Source of the DNA: Dehalococcoidia bacterium
Lineage (GTDB): Bacteria > Chloroflexota > Dehalococcoidia > GIF9 > AB-539-J10
Assembly: GCA_004375885.1 (NCBI GenBank)
Contig: SOJG01000005.1
Coordinates: 1 to 12,358, forward strand
Direction: 5' to 3'
DNA length: 12,358 nt
Part shown: piece after piece, positions 1 through 7,592 of the stretch
Layout: each line of letters starts with the position of its first letter
How positions within the stretch are numbered: the first letter of the stretch is position 1
Made by a program: the position numbers and the translations under genes
Notes under the pieces: model-generated
The model's database searches: none
Seen by the model: only the letters and a program-made list of their open reading frames with translations
What the model was told of the DNA's origin: nothing

Positions 1-461
1 CCAGAATGGTGCTTCTGGCTTTGATGCTCATCGGAGCCTGCGGTGGCTCAACTGGAGGGGGAATAAAAGTGATACGGGCCCTAACACTGGCGAAACACAC
101 GGGAGTGATGATGAGGAGGGCTATTTCTCCCAAGTCCGTGGTTCCGTTGAAACTCAACAAGAAGCCTCTCTCAGAGGAAGTGATCCGGGACATAATCTCT
201 TTCCTTTTCCTCTATATTCTTGTTGCTGTTGTAGCTTCAGTAGTGCTTGCCTTCCTGGGGCTTGATCTGGGGACAGCGGTCTCGGCAGTGGCTGCTACTC
301 TGGGAAATGTGGGACCTGGTCTGGGTGAAGTGGGTCCTGGTCAGAACTATGCCTGGCTCCCCGATGCAGCCAAATCTGTCTTGATTGTCTGTATGTGGTT
401 GGGGAGACTGGAGTTGTTTACGGTTCTCATGCTACTCTCTCCCGGCTTCTGGAGGGGCTAG
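1..461 (+). CDS. TrkH/KtrB-family potassium uptake protein, C-terminal part (5' truncated by window edge)
   Basis: This is the membrane subunit of a Trk/Ktr-type K+ uptake system, which moves K+ inwards with a cytoplasmic TrkA/KtrA NAD-binding partner (family knowledge). The reading frame is open from base 3, and only about the last 150 residues are in the window. Two selectivity-filter-like pore loops are visible: GACGGSTGGGIK near the left end, equivalent to the third filter, and TLGNVGPGLGEVGP about 80 residues later, equivalent to the fourth. A hydrophobic helix (FLFLYILVAVVASVVLAFLG) lies between them. The protein ends with the family-typical GRLELFTVLMLLSPGFWR, followed by a TAG stop. 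Its true start lies outside the window, so the first internal ATG at base 6 is not a credible start. A trkA partner is not in view. The next gene is on the opposite strand, facing it. TrkH cannot be separated from KtrB on this fragment. Confidence 0.93.
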   Translation, partial: RMVLLALMLIGACGGSTGGGIKVIRALTLAKHTGVMMRRAISPKSVVPLKLNKKPLSEEVIRDIISFLFLYILVAVVASVVLAFLGLDLGTAVSAVAATLGNVGPGLGEVGPGQNYAWLPDAAKSVLIVCMWLGRLELFTVLMLLSPGFWRG

Positions 462-565
462 TCGATCCTCAACTCAGTGCGAGGCATTCCTAACTGAACA
501 CAAAGGCGAAATTGTGCCTGGCTATGATATCGCGAGCGGTGCAAAATGATAATCCCGTCAAAAGG
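462..565. other. Short convergent intergenic gap, no clear feature
   Basis: These 104 bases separate the converging ends of the potassium transporter gene and the decayed MFS gene. A weak inverted repeat (CACAA / TTGTG, 8-base loop, near 499-516) can be drawn, but no T-run follows on either strand. I do not call a terminator. Confidence 0.4.
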
Positions 566-1159
566 TCAAGCTGTTCTTCTGACCGCGAATAGCAGCGGAA
601 CCGAAACTAGCAGCACGACACAGACAAACAGGATTAAGTAGTTGATAGAAAGCTCATAGAGTAACCCCATCAGGGCAGCTCCAACAAACCAGGACGCCCC
701 ATATGCCGTATTGAAGATTCCATAGGCGAATCCTCTTCTCTCCACAGGTGTTAGGTCAGCGATGGCGGCACGCATAATCGTTTCCTGAATCCCCATGACC
801 ACACCCCATAATACTATGCCAATTAACACCGGGCTGTAGCTGTAGGAAAAGGCAAGGAAGGGAATGGGAAAGGTTAGCAAAGGAATAGAAAGGAGTAGTC
901 CATAGCCGATGAAGGTCAGCAGCCAATATGCCTCAGTGCGATCAGCCAGGTAGCCAGAGGCAATACGTAGGGCGAAACCACTGAACTCCCCGACGCCAGT
1001 CACCACCCCAACAATGCTGGCACTCGCCCCCAGCGTAAACAGATAGGGTCCGACAACGCTTCTGGCCCCTGACTAGGCTATATCCCCGAACAGACTGACA
1101 ATCCCCAGGAGGACAATCAGGTGCATGAACAACCCCTCCTGAAAGGGCGATAGTTCCAT
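566..1159 (-). pseudogene. MFS transporter remnant: in-frame TAG and apparent loss of the central transmembrane segments
   Basis: Reading the - strand from an ATG at 1159, preceded by a purine-rich GGGGGAGAG ribosome site, gives MELSPFQEGLF and a first hydrophobic helix. It then reads GDIA-stop-SGARSVVGPYLFTLGASA and continues in the same frame to a TGA at 566. The stop is a TAG at 1075-1073. In the MFS family this resembles, my recollection is that an aromatic residue, usually Tyr, stands at this place, so one base change would explain it. After the TM2-3 loop motif GYLADRT and one further helix, the protein goes straight to IMRAAIADLTPVERRG and an AYGIFNTAYG helix. I recognise those as the last third of about 400-residue relatives. 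The total is only 197 codons and about six helices, which suggests three N-terminal plus three C-terminal helices with the middle deleted. An intact remnant from a GTG at 1006 is possible but unlikely to work. Relict of a drug or solute exporter; substrate unknown. Confidence 0.72.
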
Positions 1160-1290
1160 TTTTCTCTCCCCCTCGCTCTCCCTCTCGTCTTCAAGGGCCT
1201 GACAGAAGCCTGGCAACAGCAACCGCTAGGGGTCGAGTCATGAAGATCACTCATCAAACCGGTGAGGAAAAACGGAGTTGCCATTTTCTC

Positions 1291-1764
1291 CTACAGCTTT
1301 GCTCTCAGCTTCCGATATGTGCCGGTCAAGGCTTCCGGTACGACCTTGGTATCAGCCAAGACCGGCATGAAGTTGGTGTCACCCTGCCACCTGGGTACTA
1401 TATGAGTATGGATATGCTCCGTTATTCCGGCTCCGGCGACACTGCCTACATTGGTGCCGATATTGAAGCCAGCTGGTTTCATTACCTCCTTGAGCAGTTC
1501 CACACTCTTCTTAATAATCTCGAAAAACTCCTTTGCTTCCTCGTCAGTCAAGTCCTGCAGGTCTGCTATATGCCGGTAAGGGGCAACCATCAAATGCCCC
1601 GGATTGTAAGGAAAGGCGTTCAGGATTATGAAATTGTGTTGACCACGAAAGAGGATAAGGTTCGCCTCGTCATTGTTTTGGCCGGGCTTCTGGCATAGTA
1701 TGCAGCCGCTTTCCACGGCCTTTTGTACATATTCCATCCGCCATGGTGCCCACAGATATTCCAT
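1291..1764 (-). CDS. HIT-family nucleotide hydrolase/phosphorylase (Ap4A phosphorylase-like)
   Basis: The product is a 157-residue histidine-triad protein that acts on the phosphoanhydride or phosphoramidate bonds of nucleotides such as Ap4A (family knowledge; substrate not determinable here). The family start MEYLWAPWRMEYV is present. A Cys pair (C21-I-L-C24) is a probable zinc site with His66 and His117. The core has NAFPYNPGHLMVAPYRH (residues 49-65), and the histidine triad is H117-I-H119-T-H121-I-V-P-R-W, with H119 the expected nucleophile. I chose the ATG at 1764, although the frame stays open to an ATG at 1893 that touches the ffh start, because the added 43 residues have no family counterpart. 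An ATG at 1773 is also possible. Neither start has a clear Shine-Dalgarno; a weak promoter lies so close that a near-leaderless mRNA is plausible. The gene is divergent from ffh and 131 bp upstream of the MFS relict. Confidence 0.9.
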   Translation of the reverse strand: MEYLWAPWRMEYVQKAVESGCILCQKPGQNNDEANLILFRGQHNFIILNAFPYNPGHLMVAPYRHIADLQDLTDEEAKEFFEIIKKSVELLKEVMKPAGFNIGTNVGSVAGAGITEHIHTHIVPRWQGDTNFMPVLADTKVVPEALTGTYRKLRAKL

Positions 1765-1773
1765 TAGACCCAT

Positions 1774-1802
1774 ATAGTATGCTGATTCTATGCTAGGCGC
1801 AA
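1774..1802 (-). promoter_or_regulatory. Weak candidate promoter for the HIT gene
   Basis: On the - strand, TTGCGC (1802-1797), a 17-base spacer and TACTAT (1779-1774) resemble a sigma-70 promoter, with 3/6 and 4/6 consensus matches. A start site about 7 bases on would fall just before the ATG at 1764, fitting the lack of a ribosome binding site. This is inference from spacing only. Confidence 0.3.
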
Positions 1803-1849
1803 TGCCATTGCTGACCCGTGCCTCAAAATCCTGGACGTGCGCGCCTGAG

Positions 1850-1879
1850 TTGACTATAGCATTCGACCAAGAATAGAAT
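1850..1879 (+). promoter_or_regulatory. Sigma-70-like promoter for ffh
   Basis: TTGACT (1850-1855, 5/6 match), an 18-base spacer and TAGAAT (1874-1879, 5/6 match) form the best -35/-10 pair seen in this gap. The predicted transcript start near 1886 leaves only about 8 bases before the ffh ATG at 1894, including a GGGG that could act as a poor ribosome site. The promoter lies about 85 bp upstream of the HIT start and points away from it. Confidence 0.6.
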
Positions 1880-1893
1880 ACTTCGGGGTTCAT

Positions 1894-3234
1894 ATGCTCG
1901 AAGTCTTGACGCAGAAGCTGACCGCTGTATTTGATAAGCTCGCTAGGAAAGGCAAGCTCAGTGAAGGGGACGTTGACGATGCCTTACGCCAGGTGCGGCT
2001 GGCCCTTCTGGAGGCAGATGTCAATTTCAGAGTGGTCAAGGAATTCCTGTCCAGGGTGCGAGAGCGTGCTCTCGGCTCTGAAGTATTGCACAGCCTGACA
2101 CCAGCGCAACAGATCATCAAGATTGTCAGTCAAGAGCTGACAGCTATTCTGGGTGGAGAGCCCAGCCGTCTTGCTTCACCCACCGACTCGCCGGCGGTTG
2201 CCTTGCTTGTCGGATTGCAGGGCTCCGGCAAGACCACTACGGCAGTGAAGCTAGCTATTCACCTCAAGCACCTAGGTCAGCACCCTTTGTTGGTAGCTGC
2301 TGATACGCGCCGGCCTGCTGCCATTGAACAGCTCAAGATACTGGCTAAGCAACACGATCTCCCCGTATATAGCGAGGATCCTAGCGTAGCGTCGACAGCG
2401 ATTTGTCAGCGTGCCCTGAAGCAAGCTAAGGGAACGGGATCGACCTGGATTATAGTAGATACTCAAGGACGCCTCCATATTGACCACGCCATGATGACGG
2501 AACTAGCTGATATCAAATCGCTGGTACAGCCTTTAGAGGTATTGCTTACGGTAGATGCTATGATCGGCCAGGACGCCGTAAAGGTGGCTCAGGAATTCCA
2601 CAGCCGCATCGGGCTCACGGGACTCATCTTGACGAAGATGGACGGAGATGCCCGCGGCGGAGCTGCTCTCTCCATTAGATATGTCACCGGAGTGCCCATA
2701 AAATACTTGGGCACGGGTGAGAAGATGGACGCTCTGGAAGTATTCCATCCCGACCGTTTAACGTCTCGCATCCTGGGTATGGGAGATATGCTCTCCCTAA
2801 TCGAGCGAGCTGAGATGACATTTGACCAGCAACAGGCCAAGGACCTGGAGAAAAAGATGCGCGCGGGGGATTTTGACTTCGAGGACCTGCTTGGCCAGAT
2901 GCGACAAATTCAGAGGATGGGTTCTCTGGGGCGACTGGTCGAGATGATACCCGGCTTCGCCAAATTCGCTTCCCATTTACCAGACGTGGAAGGCGAGAAG
3001 CAGTTGAGAAAGGTGGAAGCCATTATCCTGTCTATGACTTACGAAGAACGCCGTAATCCGGCCATTATTGATGGCAGACGGCGAAGCCGTATTGCCCGAG
3101 GCAGCGGCACTACATCCAAGGATGTTAATCAACTGCTCAATCAGTTTCGCAAGATGCGAGAGCTGACTAAGTCGCTGTCGCGAGGCAAGCTGTCCAGAAC
3201 GATGGGTACTATGCTGAACCTGCCCTCGAAGTGA
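1894..3234 (+). CDS. ffh: Signal recognition particle protein Ffh (SRP54 GTPase)
   Basis: Ffh binds 4.5S/6S RNA and signal sequences of nascent chains, and delivers ribosomes to the FtsY receptor at the membrane. The 446 residues show the N domain (1-90), then the G domain with P-loop GLQGSGKTTT (107-116), DTRRPAAIEQL (137-147), G3-like VDTQGRLHID (188-197), VDAMIGQDAVKVAQEF (220-235) and G4 TKMDGDARGGAALSI (247-261). The methionine-rich M domain follows, with QMRQIQRMGSLGRLVEMIPG (335-354) and the RNA-binding stretch RIARGSGTT (399-407). The usual G3 DTAGR reads DTQGR (codon CAA at 2464), and DAMTGQ reads DAMIGQ. Both are unusual against the family as I know it, yet the gene is otherwise intact. 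The start fits the family's short leading helix. No rpsP or ylxM neighbour is present; the gene stands alone, and its stop lies 2 bp from the stop of rpoD on the other strand. Confidence 0.97.
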   Translation: MLEVLTQKLTAVFDKLARKGKLSEGDVDDALRQVRLALLEADVNFRVVKEFLSRVRERALGSEVLHSLTPAQQIIKIVSQELTAILGGEPSRLASPTDSPAVALLVGLQGSGKTTTAVKLAIHLKHLGQHPLLVAADTRRPAAIEQLKILAKQHDLPVYSEDPSVASTAICQRALKQAKGTGSTWIIVDTQGRLHIDHAMMTELADIKSLVQPLEVLLTVDAMIGQDAVKVAQEFHSRIGLTGLILTKMDGDARGGAALSIRYVTGVPIKYLGTGEKMDALEVFHPDRLTSRILGMGDMLSLIERAEMTFDQQQAKDLEKKMRAGDFDFEDLLGQMRQIQRMGSLGRLVEMIPGFAKFASHLPDVEGEKQLRKVEAIILSMTYEERRNPAIIDGRRRSRIARGSGTTSKDVNQLLNQFRKMRELTKSLSRGKLSRTMGTMLNLPSK

Positions 3235-3236
3235 AA

Positions 3237-4706
3237 TCAGTCCAGATAACCTTTGAGCTTTCGACTACGAATGGGATGACGTAGCTTGCGTAGAGCCTTG
3301 CCTTCAATCTGTCGTATTCTTTCTCGAGTTACGGCGAATTCTCTGCCCACCTCTTCCAGCGTCCGAGCGTGTCCATCCTTGAGGCCAAATCTAAGCTGAA
3401 GCACTCGTTTCTCACGCTCGGTAAGCTCATCAAGAACTCTATCTATTTGCTCCTTGAGTAGCTGCCGCGAAGTCGCTTCAGTGGGTGTCATAGTAGCATG
3501 GTCTTCAACAAGATCACCAAGACAACTGTCTGCATCTTCGCCGATGGGCATATCCAGCGATATCGGCTCACGGAAAAACAAGGCCATGACCCCTTCCACT
3601 TTTTCTGGAGGTATATCCAGGCGACTGCCGATCTCCTCGTAACTCGGTTCGCGTCCCAGTTCCTGGACTAGCTGTCGCATTGTGCGCAGCAGCTTGTTGA
3701 TCGTCTCTACCATGTGCACCGGAATACGAATAGCGCGGGATTGGTCAGCTATAGATCGAGTGATACCCTGCCTGATCCACCAGGTGGCGTAAGTACTGAA
3801 CTTATAGCCTTTCCTATACTGGAACTTATCCACAGCTCGGATAAGGCCAATATTCCCCTCCTGGATAAGCTCAAGCAGGGGCATGCCATGCCCGATGTAT
3901 TTCTTGGCGATGCTCACCACCAGGCGTAGGTTCGCTTCAGTCAGGTGTTTCTCTGATGCCTTCGCCTCGTTCTTTGCCTGTTCGAAGTAAGCCTTGAATT
4001 CACCGCTATGCGAATCGACTTGAGACAGGAAGCGGTCATCACCCAGGAGAGTCTTTAGATCCCGCCATGAAGTCCTCTCTCCAGCTATGAGCTCCAGCAA
4101 TTGCGGCGGTAGGAGTCGAGTGTTTATGGAGAGATTCACTATTGCTTCCTCTGCCACAGCAGTTCCCTTGTCTATTCCTTCGGCAACTGCCGCCGTCAAA
4201 GATGGGTCTATCACGTTATCAACGGCAGAACGAAACTCGTTGTTTCTGATCACCTCTACCACGCTGCCGGAGAGAGCGACGCCAATATGCTCTTCAATGA
4301 TCTGCGCTACCGGGTATGCCTTGGCTAACTGCGAAATCAGATGGACAACCATGTCAGCGGGCGAGGGGAGTTTCTTATATTTCTTGAAATGGCTATCTTC
4401 GATCCTTTCCAGGTTTCTGCCCAGCTCTATCTTCCGACATAGTAGCCTCTCCTCACGGACATTGAGAAGCGGCACCCTGCCGATTTCCTGGAGATACATA
4501 CGAGCCGAATCATCGATTATTTCATGTTCTTCTACCGGTGTTGGGGGCTTGATGTCTTGCACTCCCACGGGCAGCGATACCTCGCCTTCTTCTTTCCCTT
4601 CAGATTCATCGGTTGGGCTGCCCGCATCCTCAGTTTCGCCTTCATCGGCTACTGGGCCTTCAGCCCCTTCCTCATCACTCGCCAGGTTAGTCTCTTCTTC
4701 TTTCAT
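3237..4706 (-). CDS. rpoD: Primary (group 1) RNA polymerase sigma factor RpoD/SigA
   Basis: This housekeeping sigma-70 directs RNA polymerase to -10/-35 promoters. Of 489 residues, 1-60 are very acidic (21 Asp/Glu against 3 Lys) and look disordered. Region 1.2 is DDSARMYLQEIGRVPLL (65-81). A long non-conserved segment runs from about 100 to 250. Regions 2.1-2.4 span about 252-325, with NLRLVVSIAKKY, LIQEGNIGLIRAVDKF and FSTYATWWIRQ. RIPVHM (327-332) opens region 3, which runs on to about 400. Region 4 is about 417-480, with the -35-recognising helix-turn-helix EEVGREFAVTRERIRQIEGK (451-470). A canonical folded region 1.1 is not obvious; the acidic N-terminus may replace it. The ATG overlaps the dnaG stop as ATGA (4706-4703), with AGGAAGG about 15 bases upstream, so translation is probably coupled to dnaG. 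The gene ends 2 bp from ffh, leaving no room for its own terminator. Confidence 0.97.
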   Translation of the reverse strand: MKEEETNLASDEEGAEGPVADEGETEDAGSPTDESEGKEEGEVSLPVGVQDIKPPTPVEEHEIIDDSARMYLQEIGRVPLLNVREERLLCRKIELGRNLERIEDSHFKKYKKLPSPADMVVHLISQLAKAYPVAQIIEEHIGVALSGSVVEVIRNNEFRSAVDNVIDPSLTAAVAEGIDKGTAVAEEAIVNLSINTRLLPPQLLELIAGERTSWRDLKTLLGDDRFLSQVDSHSGEFKAYFEQAKNEAKASEKHLTEANLRLVVSIAKKYIGHGMPLLELIQEGNIGLIRAVDKFQYRKGYKFSTYATWWIRQGITRSIADQSRAIRIPVHMVETINKLLRTMRQLVQELGREPSYEEIGSRLDIPPEKVEGVMALFFREPISLDMPIGEDADSCLGDLVEDHATMTPTEATSRQLLKEQIDRVLDELTEREKRVLQLRFGLKDGHARTLEEVGREFAVTRERIRQIEGKALRKLRHPIRSRKLKGYLD

Positions 4707-6493
4707 TGCATCCAGGGTTTCCTTCCTCTTTTGACAAAGATATCTTGAAGCTGTTGCCCGGAATCTATCCCTTGCTCCTCTAGTTTGGACAACTCTGAAC
4801 AGATGCCGCCCTTCTCCCTCTCGATCTCAAGCGCCGCCTCCTTCTCAGTTTCTAGTTTCCGGGATAACCTCTCTTGCAGACGGAGAATACAATCGGCTAA
4901 ATCGAAGTGTCGTGTTCGTTCGCTTTCCCGTATAGCTGGCGGAAAATCCTTGCCAACCAAATAGTGTAAATGTTCTATTAGACTACTGTCAAGTTGACTC
5001 CCGAGATTCGAGCCTTCGGAAGAACGCTGCCAGTGGACGAAGACCTCCCGATTCTCGGTGCATTCGAAGTGTTCTGATGATAGCTCTCGAGCTAAAGGAC
5101 GAAGCTCCGGATACTGAAGGAGAAGGGCTAGGCAATGTTCTTCAAGACGGCTAGACACAAGCTGGCAGACAAGCTGAGATCGCTGTGGTGCCCTGCTACG
5201 TTGCAGCCTTTTCTGACCGGCAGTGAGTTCCCGCAAAGCGACTCTTATGGCTGATTCTTCGATTCTCAGTTCACCTGCCAGTTTCTTCACATAGTGGGAT
5301 TGCTGCACAGGGTCTTTTATCTCATGAATCGACGGCAGGAGTCTCTGCACAGCTAGGGCCTTGTCCTTGGCCCTGTTGATATCGACCTTGCCTATCACAG
5401 ATTGAAATGCGAAGCCCATGATGGGCATCGCCTGTTCTACTAGCTTCAGCCAAAGCGGAGGGTCCTCTCTTATTACTTCGTCCGGGTCTTTGCCTGGAGG
5501 TAGTAGAATGACATTTGCCTCAACATTGGAGTAAGCCAATATCGCTTTGCCGCGCAAGGTGGCCTCTTCCCCGGCAAGATCCGCATCCAGCGCCAGGGTT
5601 ACGTTACTGGTTAGCCTTCTAATGCCTTCCACTTGCTTCTCGGTTAAGGAAGTTCCCATTGAGCCAACTACATTTCGCCAGTCGTGTTGGTGAGCAGTGA
5701 GGACATCCATGTAACCTTCTACAATTATCGCCGAGTTCTTGTTCCTAATGGCAGATTTGGCCCTATCAACGCCATACAAGCTCGTGCTCTTATCAAAGAT
5801 TGGTGTTTGGGGTGAGTTGATATACTTGGGCAAGGAGTCATCCAGAACCCTAGCTCCGAAACCAGTGACTCGACCCTGGATATCACATATAGGAAAGAGC
5901 AGCCGGTTGCGAAATCGATCGTAACTGCCTCCTTCCTCTTTCTCGATTAGCAGACCAGCTTCTACTAGCTCCTTCTCCGGGTAGCCCTTACCCAGCAGAT
6001 AGCTCTTAAGGGTCTCCCAGGCATCAGGACAGAAGCCGAGGCGGAACTCTTTCGTAGTCTCAAGCGTGATCTTTCTTCTTGCCAGATAGCTTCTGGCTGC
6101 CTCGGCTGCCCGAGCACTCGACAGCAAATGGTGATAGTATTCAGCAGCAGCCTCATTAAGCTGAAACAGTCTCTCTTTCCTCTGATCCTCAGCCTTGCTT
6201 GGCGCTTCAAGGGAGCCCAAAGCGACACCTCCCCTTTTTGCCAGCAGACGGAGAGCTTGGCCAAAATCAATGCCCTCCTTTTTCATGATAAAAGAAAAAA
6301 TGTCACCGCCGGTCGCACAGGCGCCAAAGCAATGCCAGCTTTGTTGTGCAGGAAAGACAAAAAACGAAGCGTGTTTCTCACTGTGGAAGGGGCACAGGCC
6401 TTTGAAGTTACGCCCCGCTTTCTGCAGCGTAACATGCTCAGAGACAAGCTCCACTATATCCAGTCTCTGCTTTACCTCCGTGATCACGCTCAT
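4703..6493 (-). CDS. dnaG: DNA primase DnaG
   Basis: DnaG makes the RNA primers for replication at the fork, recruited by DnaB helicase. The 596 residues are the normal length. The N-terminal CHC2 zinc ribbon has C34-P-F-H37 and HC55FGAC59ATGGD; its last Cys pair is spaced C-x3-C rather than the common C-x2-C. The polymerase core follows, with YLARRKI (136-142), RFRNRLLFPI (193-202) and GFGARVL (211-217). The Toprim fold has EGYMD (E259) and LALDADLAGEEA (D303, D305), where many primases have DGD. From about 430 to the end is the variable helicase-binding domain, ending in a charged, probably coiled-coil stretch (ERLSRKLETEKEAALEIERE, 541-560). The start is set by GGGAG ten bases upstream and by the ATGA overlap with the dgt stop (6493-6490). 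The primase-sigma pair recalls the macromolecular-synthesis operon; the S21 gene rpsU is absent. Confidence 0.97.
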   Translation of the reverse strand: MSVITEVKQRLDIVELVSEHVTLQKAGRNFKGLCPFHSEKHASFFVFPAQQSWHCFGACATGGDIFSFIMKKEGIDFGQALRLLAKRGGVALGSLEAPSKAEDQRKERLFQLNEAAAEYYHHLLSSARAAEAARSYLARRKITLETTKEFRLGFCPDAWETLKSYLLGKGYPEKELVEAGLLIEKEEGGSYDRFRNRLLFPICDIQGRVTGFGARVLDDSLPKYINSPQTPIFDKSTSLYGVDRAKSAIRNKNSAIIVEGYMDVLTAHQHDWRNVVGSMGTSLTEKQVEGIRRLTSNVTLALDADLAGEEATLRGKAILAYSNVEANVILLPPGKDPDEVIREDPPLWLKLVEQAMPIMGFAFQSVIGKVDINRAKDKALAVQRLLPSIHEIKDPVQQSHYVKKLAGELRIEESAIRVALRELTAGQKRLQRSRAPQRSQLVCQLVSSRLEEHCLALLLQYPELRPLARELSSEHFECTENREVFVHWQRSSEGSNLGSQLDSSLIEHLHYLVGKDFPPAIRESERTRHFDLADCILRLQERLSRKLETEKEAALEIEREKGGICSELSKLEEQGIDSGQQLQDIFVKRGRKPWMQ

Positions 6494-7527
6494 TGAGATA
6501 TTTCTCCCGCTAACCTCAGCGCATATTGATCGGTCATCCCGGCAATGTAATCAATGACCTTGCGCTCCTTCTCATCCGGCAAAGAAGCAAACTCCCGAGG
6601 CAACCTGTCCTCATGCCTCAGGAAATGAGAATGCAATAGACGCAATGCCCTTCCTGCCTCTACTGCCTCCTCTTCAGCTAGGCTCGGATAATACACTCTA
6701 TCGAATAGAAACTGGCGGAGTACATTAGTTGCTGTCAGGACCTCAGGGCTCATGCCTATAGTCGCCCCGGCTAAATCGCCATTGCCTGTGACAGGCCAGG
6801 AGTAGCTTATTATATCACAAACCAAGGTATTCACTCGCTGTGAATGCGTATGTCCTAGGGTTGCTGCCACCGAACTCGGCACATCATCAGGGGAGATAAT
6901 GCCGGCTCTTATGGCATCTTCGACGTCGTGGTTAACATAGGCTACGATGTCGGCTATCTTGCATATTCGACCCTCCAGAGTGCCAGCATCTCCCCATCCC
7001 TCTCCCAGGACCTCGGCCTGTCCCTTAGAATGATTGAGGATGCCGTCTCGCACCTCCCAGGTAAGATTCAGCCCTTGCCCCTCCCTCTCCAACAAATCGA
7101 CTACTCGCAAGCTTTGTTCATTATGCCTGAAGCCACCGTGATACAGTTCATTTAAGACCTGCTCGCCTATATGACCGAAAGGCGTGTGCCCCAGATCGTG
7201 TCCCAGAGCGATAGCCTCGGCGAGGTCTTCGTTGAGATTCAGAGCTCGAGCTACAGTTCTGGCTATTTGGGATACTTCCAGAGTGTGCGTAAGCCTGGTG
7301 ACATAATGGTCACCTGTGGGAGCGATGAAAACCTGTGTCTTATGCTTTAGCCGGCGGAAGGCCTTGCTATGGATAACCCGGTCACGGTCACGCTGGAAAC
7401 CCGTCCTCACGGGGCACGGCTCCTCCCGCTTCAACCGACCACGACTGAACTTGCTCTTAACGGCATAAGGGGAAAGAGTCTCTTCTTTCTTCTCTATCTC
7501 TTCGCGTACAATAGGTCTGCTTGCCAT
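6490..7527 (-). CDS. dgt: Deoxyguanosinetriphosphate triphosphohydrolase-like HD protein (dGTPase)
   Basis: This is an HD-superfamily enzyme that hydrolyses dNTPs to a nucleoside and tripolyphosphate, tuning the nucleotide pool (family knowledge; dGTP specificity is not shown by sequence). Of 345 residues, the Dgt signature DRDRVIHSKAFRRLKHKTQV (47-66) leads into RLTHTLEVSQIAR (H81), GHDLGHTPFGHIGE (H110-D111) and KIADIVAYVNHD (D193). Together these give the H..HD..D metal site. The length matches the short Dgt subfamily rather than E. coli Dgt, which is about 500 residues. The ATG at 7527 has no clear Shine-Dalgarno, so the start is the least certain part. Downstream residues EEIEKKEETLSPYAVKS look family-like, which argues against a much later start. 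It follows ppsA by 65 bp and overlaps dnaG by ATGA, so dNTP turnover is wired to primase and sigma factor expression. Confidence 0.93.
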   Translation of the reverse strand: MASRPIVREEIEKKEETLSPYAVKSKFSRGRLKREEPCPVRTGFQRDRDRVIHSKAFRRLKHKTQVFIAPTGDHYVTRLTHTLEVSQIARTVARALNLNEDLAEAIALGHDLGHTPFGHIGEQVLNELYHGGFRHNEQSLRVVDLLEREGQGLNLTWEVRDGILNHSKGQAEVLGEGWGDAGTLEGRICKIADIVAYVNHDVEDAIRAGIISPDDVPSSVAATLGHTHSQRVNTLVCDIISYSWPVTGNGDLAGATIGMSPEVLTATNVLRQFLFDRVYYPSLAEEEAVEAGRALRLLHSHFLRHEDRLPREFASLPDEKERKVIDYIAGMTDQYALRLAGEISQ

Positions 7528-7592
7528 GGAATCACTGCGAGCATATCGAGTGAGAGAAACCTTCGAGTCATATCCGCGCCAACGTCATATCC

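Noticed and set aside
1070..1081. TAG in the MFS gene as a recoded (read-through) codon
   Set aside because: No recoding signal is visible, every intact gene here is full length under the standard code, and the gene also seems to have lost its middle.
1240..1698. 152-codon open frame on the + strand opposite the HIT gene
   Set aside because: Antisense to an intact HIT protein with a full catalytic motif; no family match seen.
1765..1893. N-terminal extension of the HIT protein to the ATG at 1893
   Set aside because: The added residues do not resemble HIT proteins, while MEYLWAPWRMEYV at 1764 is the typical start; the extension would also cover the ffh promoter.
4087..4734. 215-codon open frame on the + strand opposite rpoD/dnaG
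   Set aside because: Ser-rich low-complexity translation mirrors the acidic RpoD codons on the other strand; no start signal or family resemblance.
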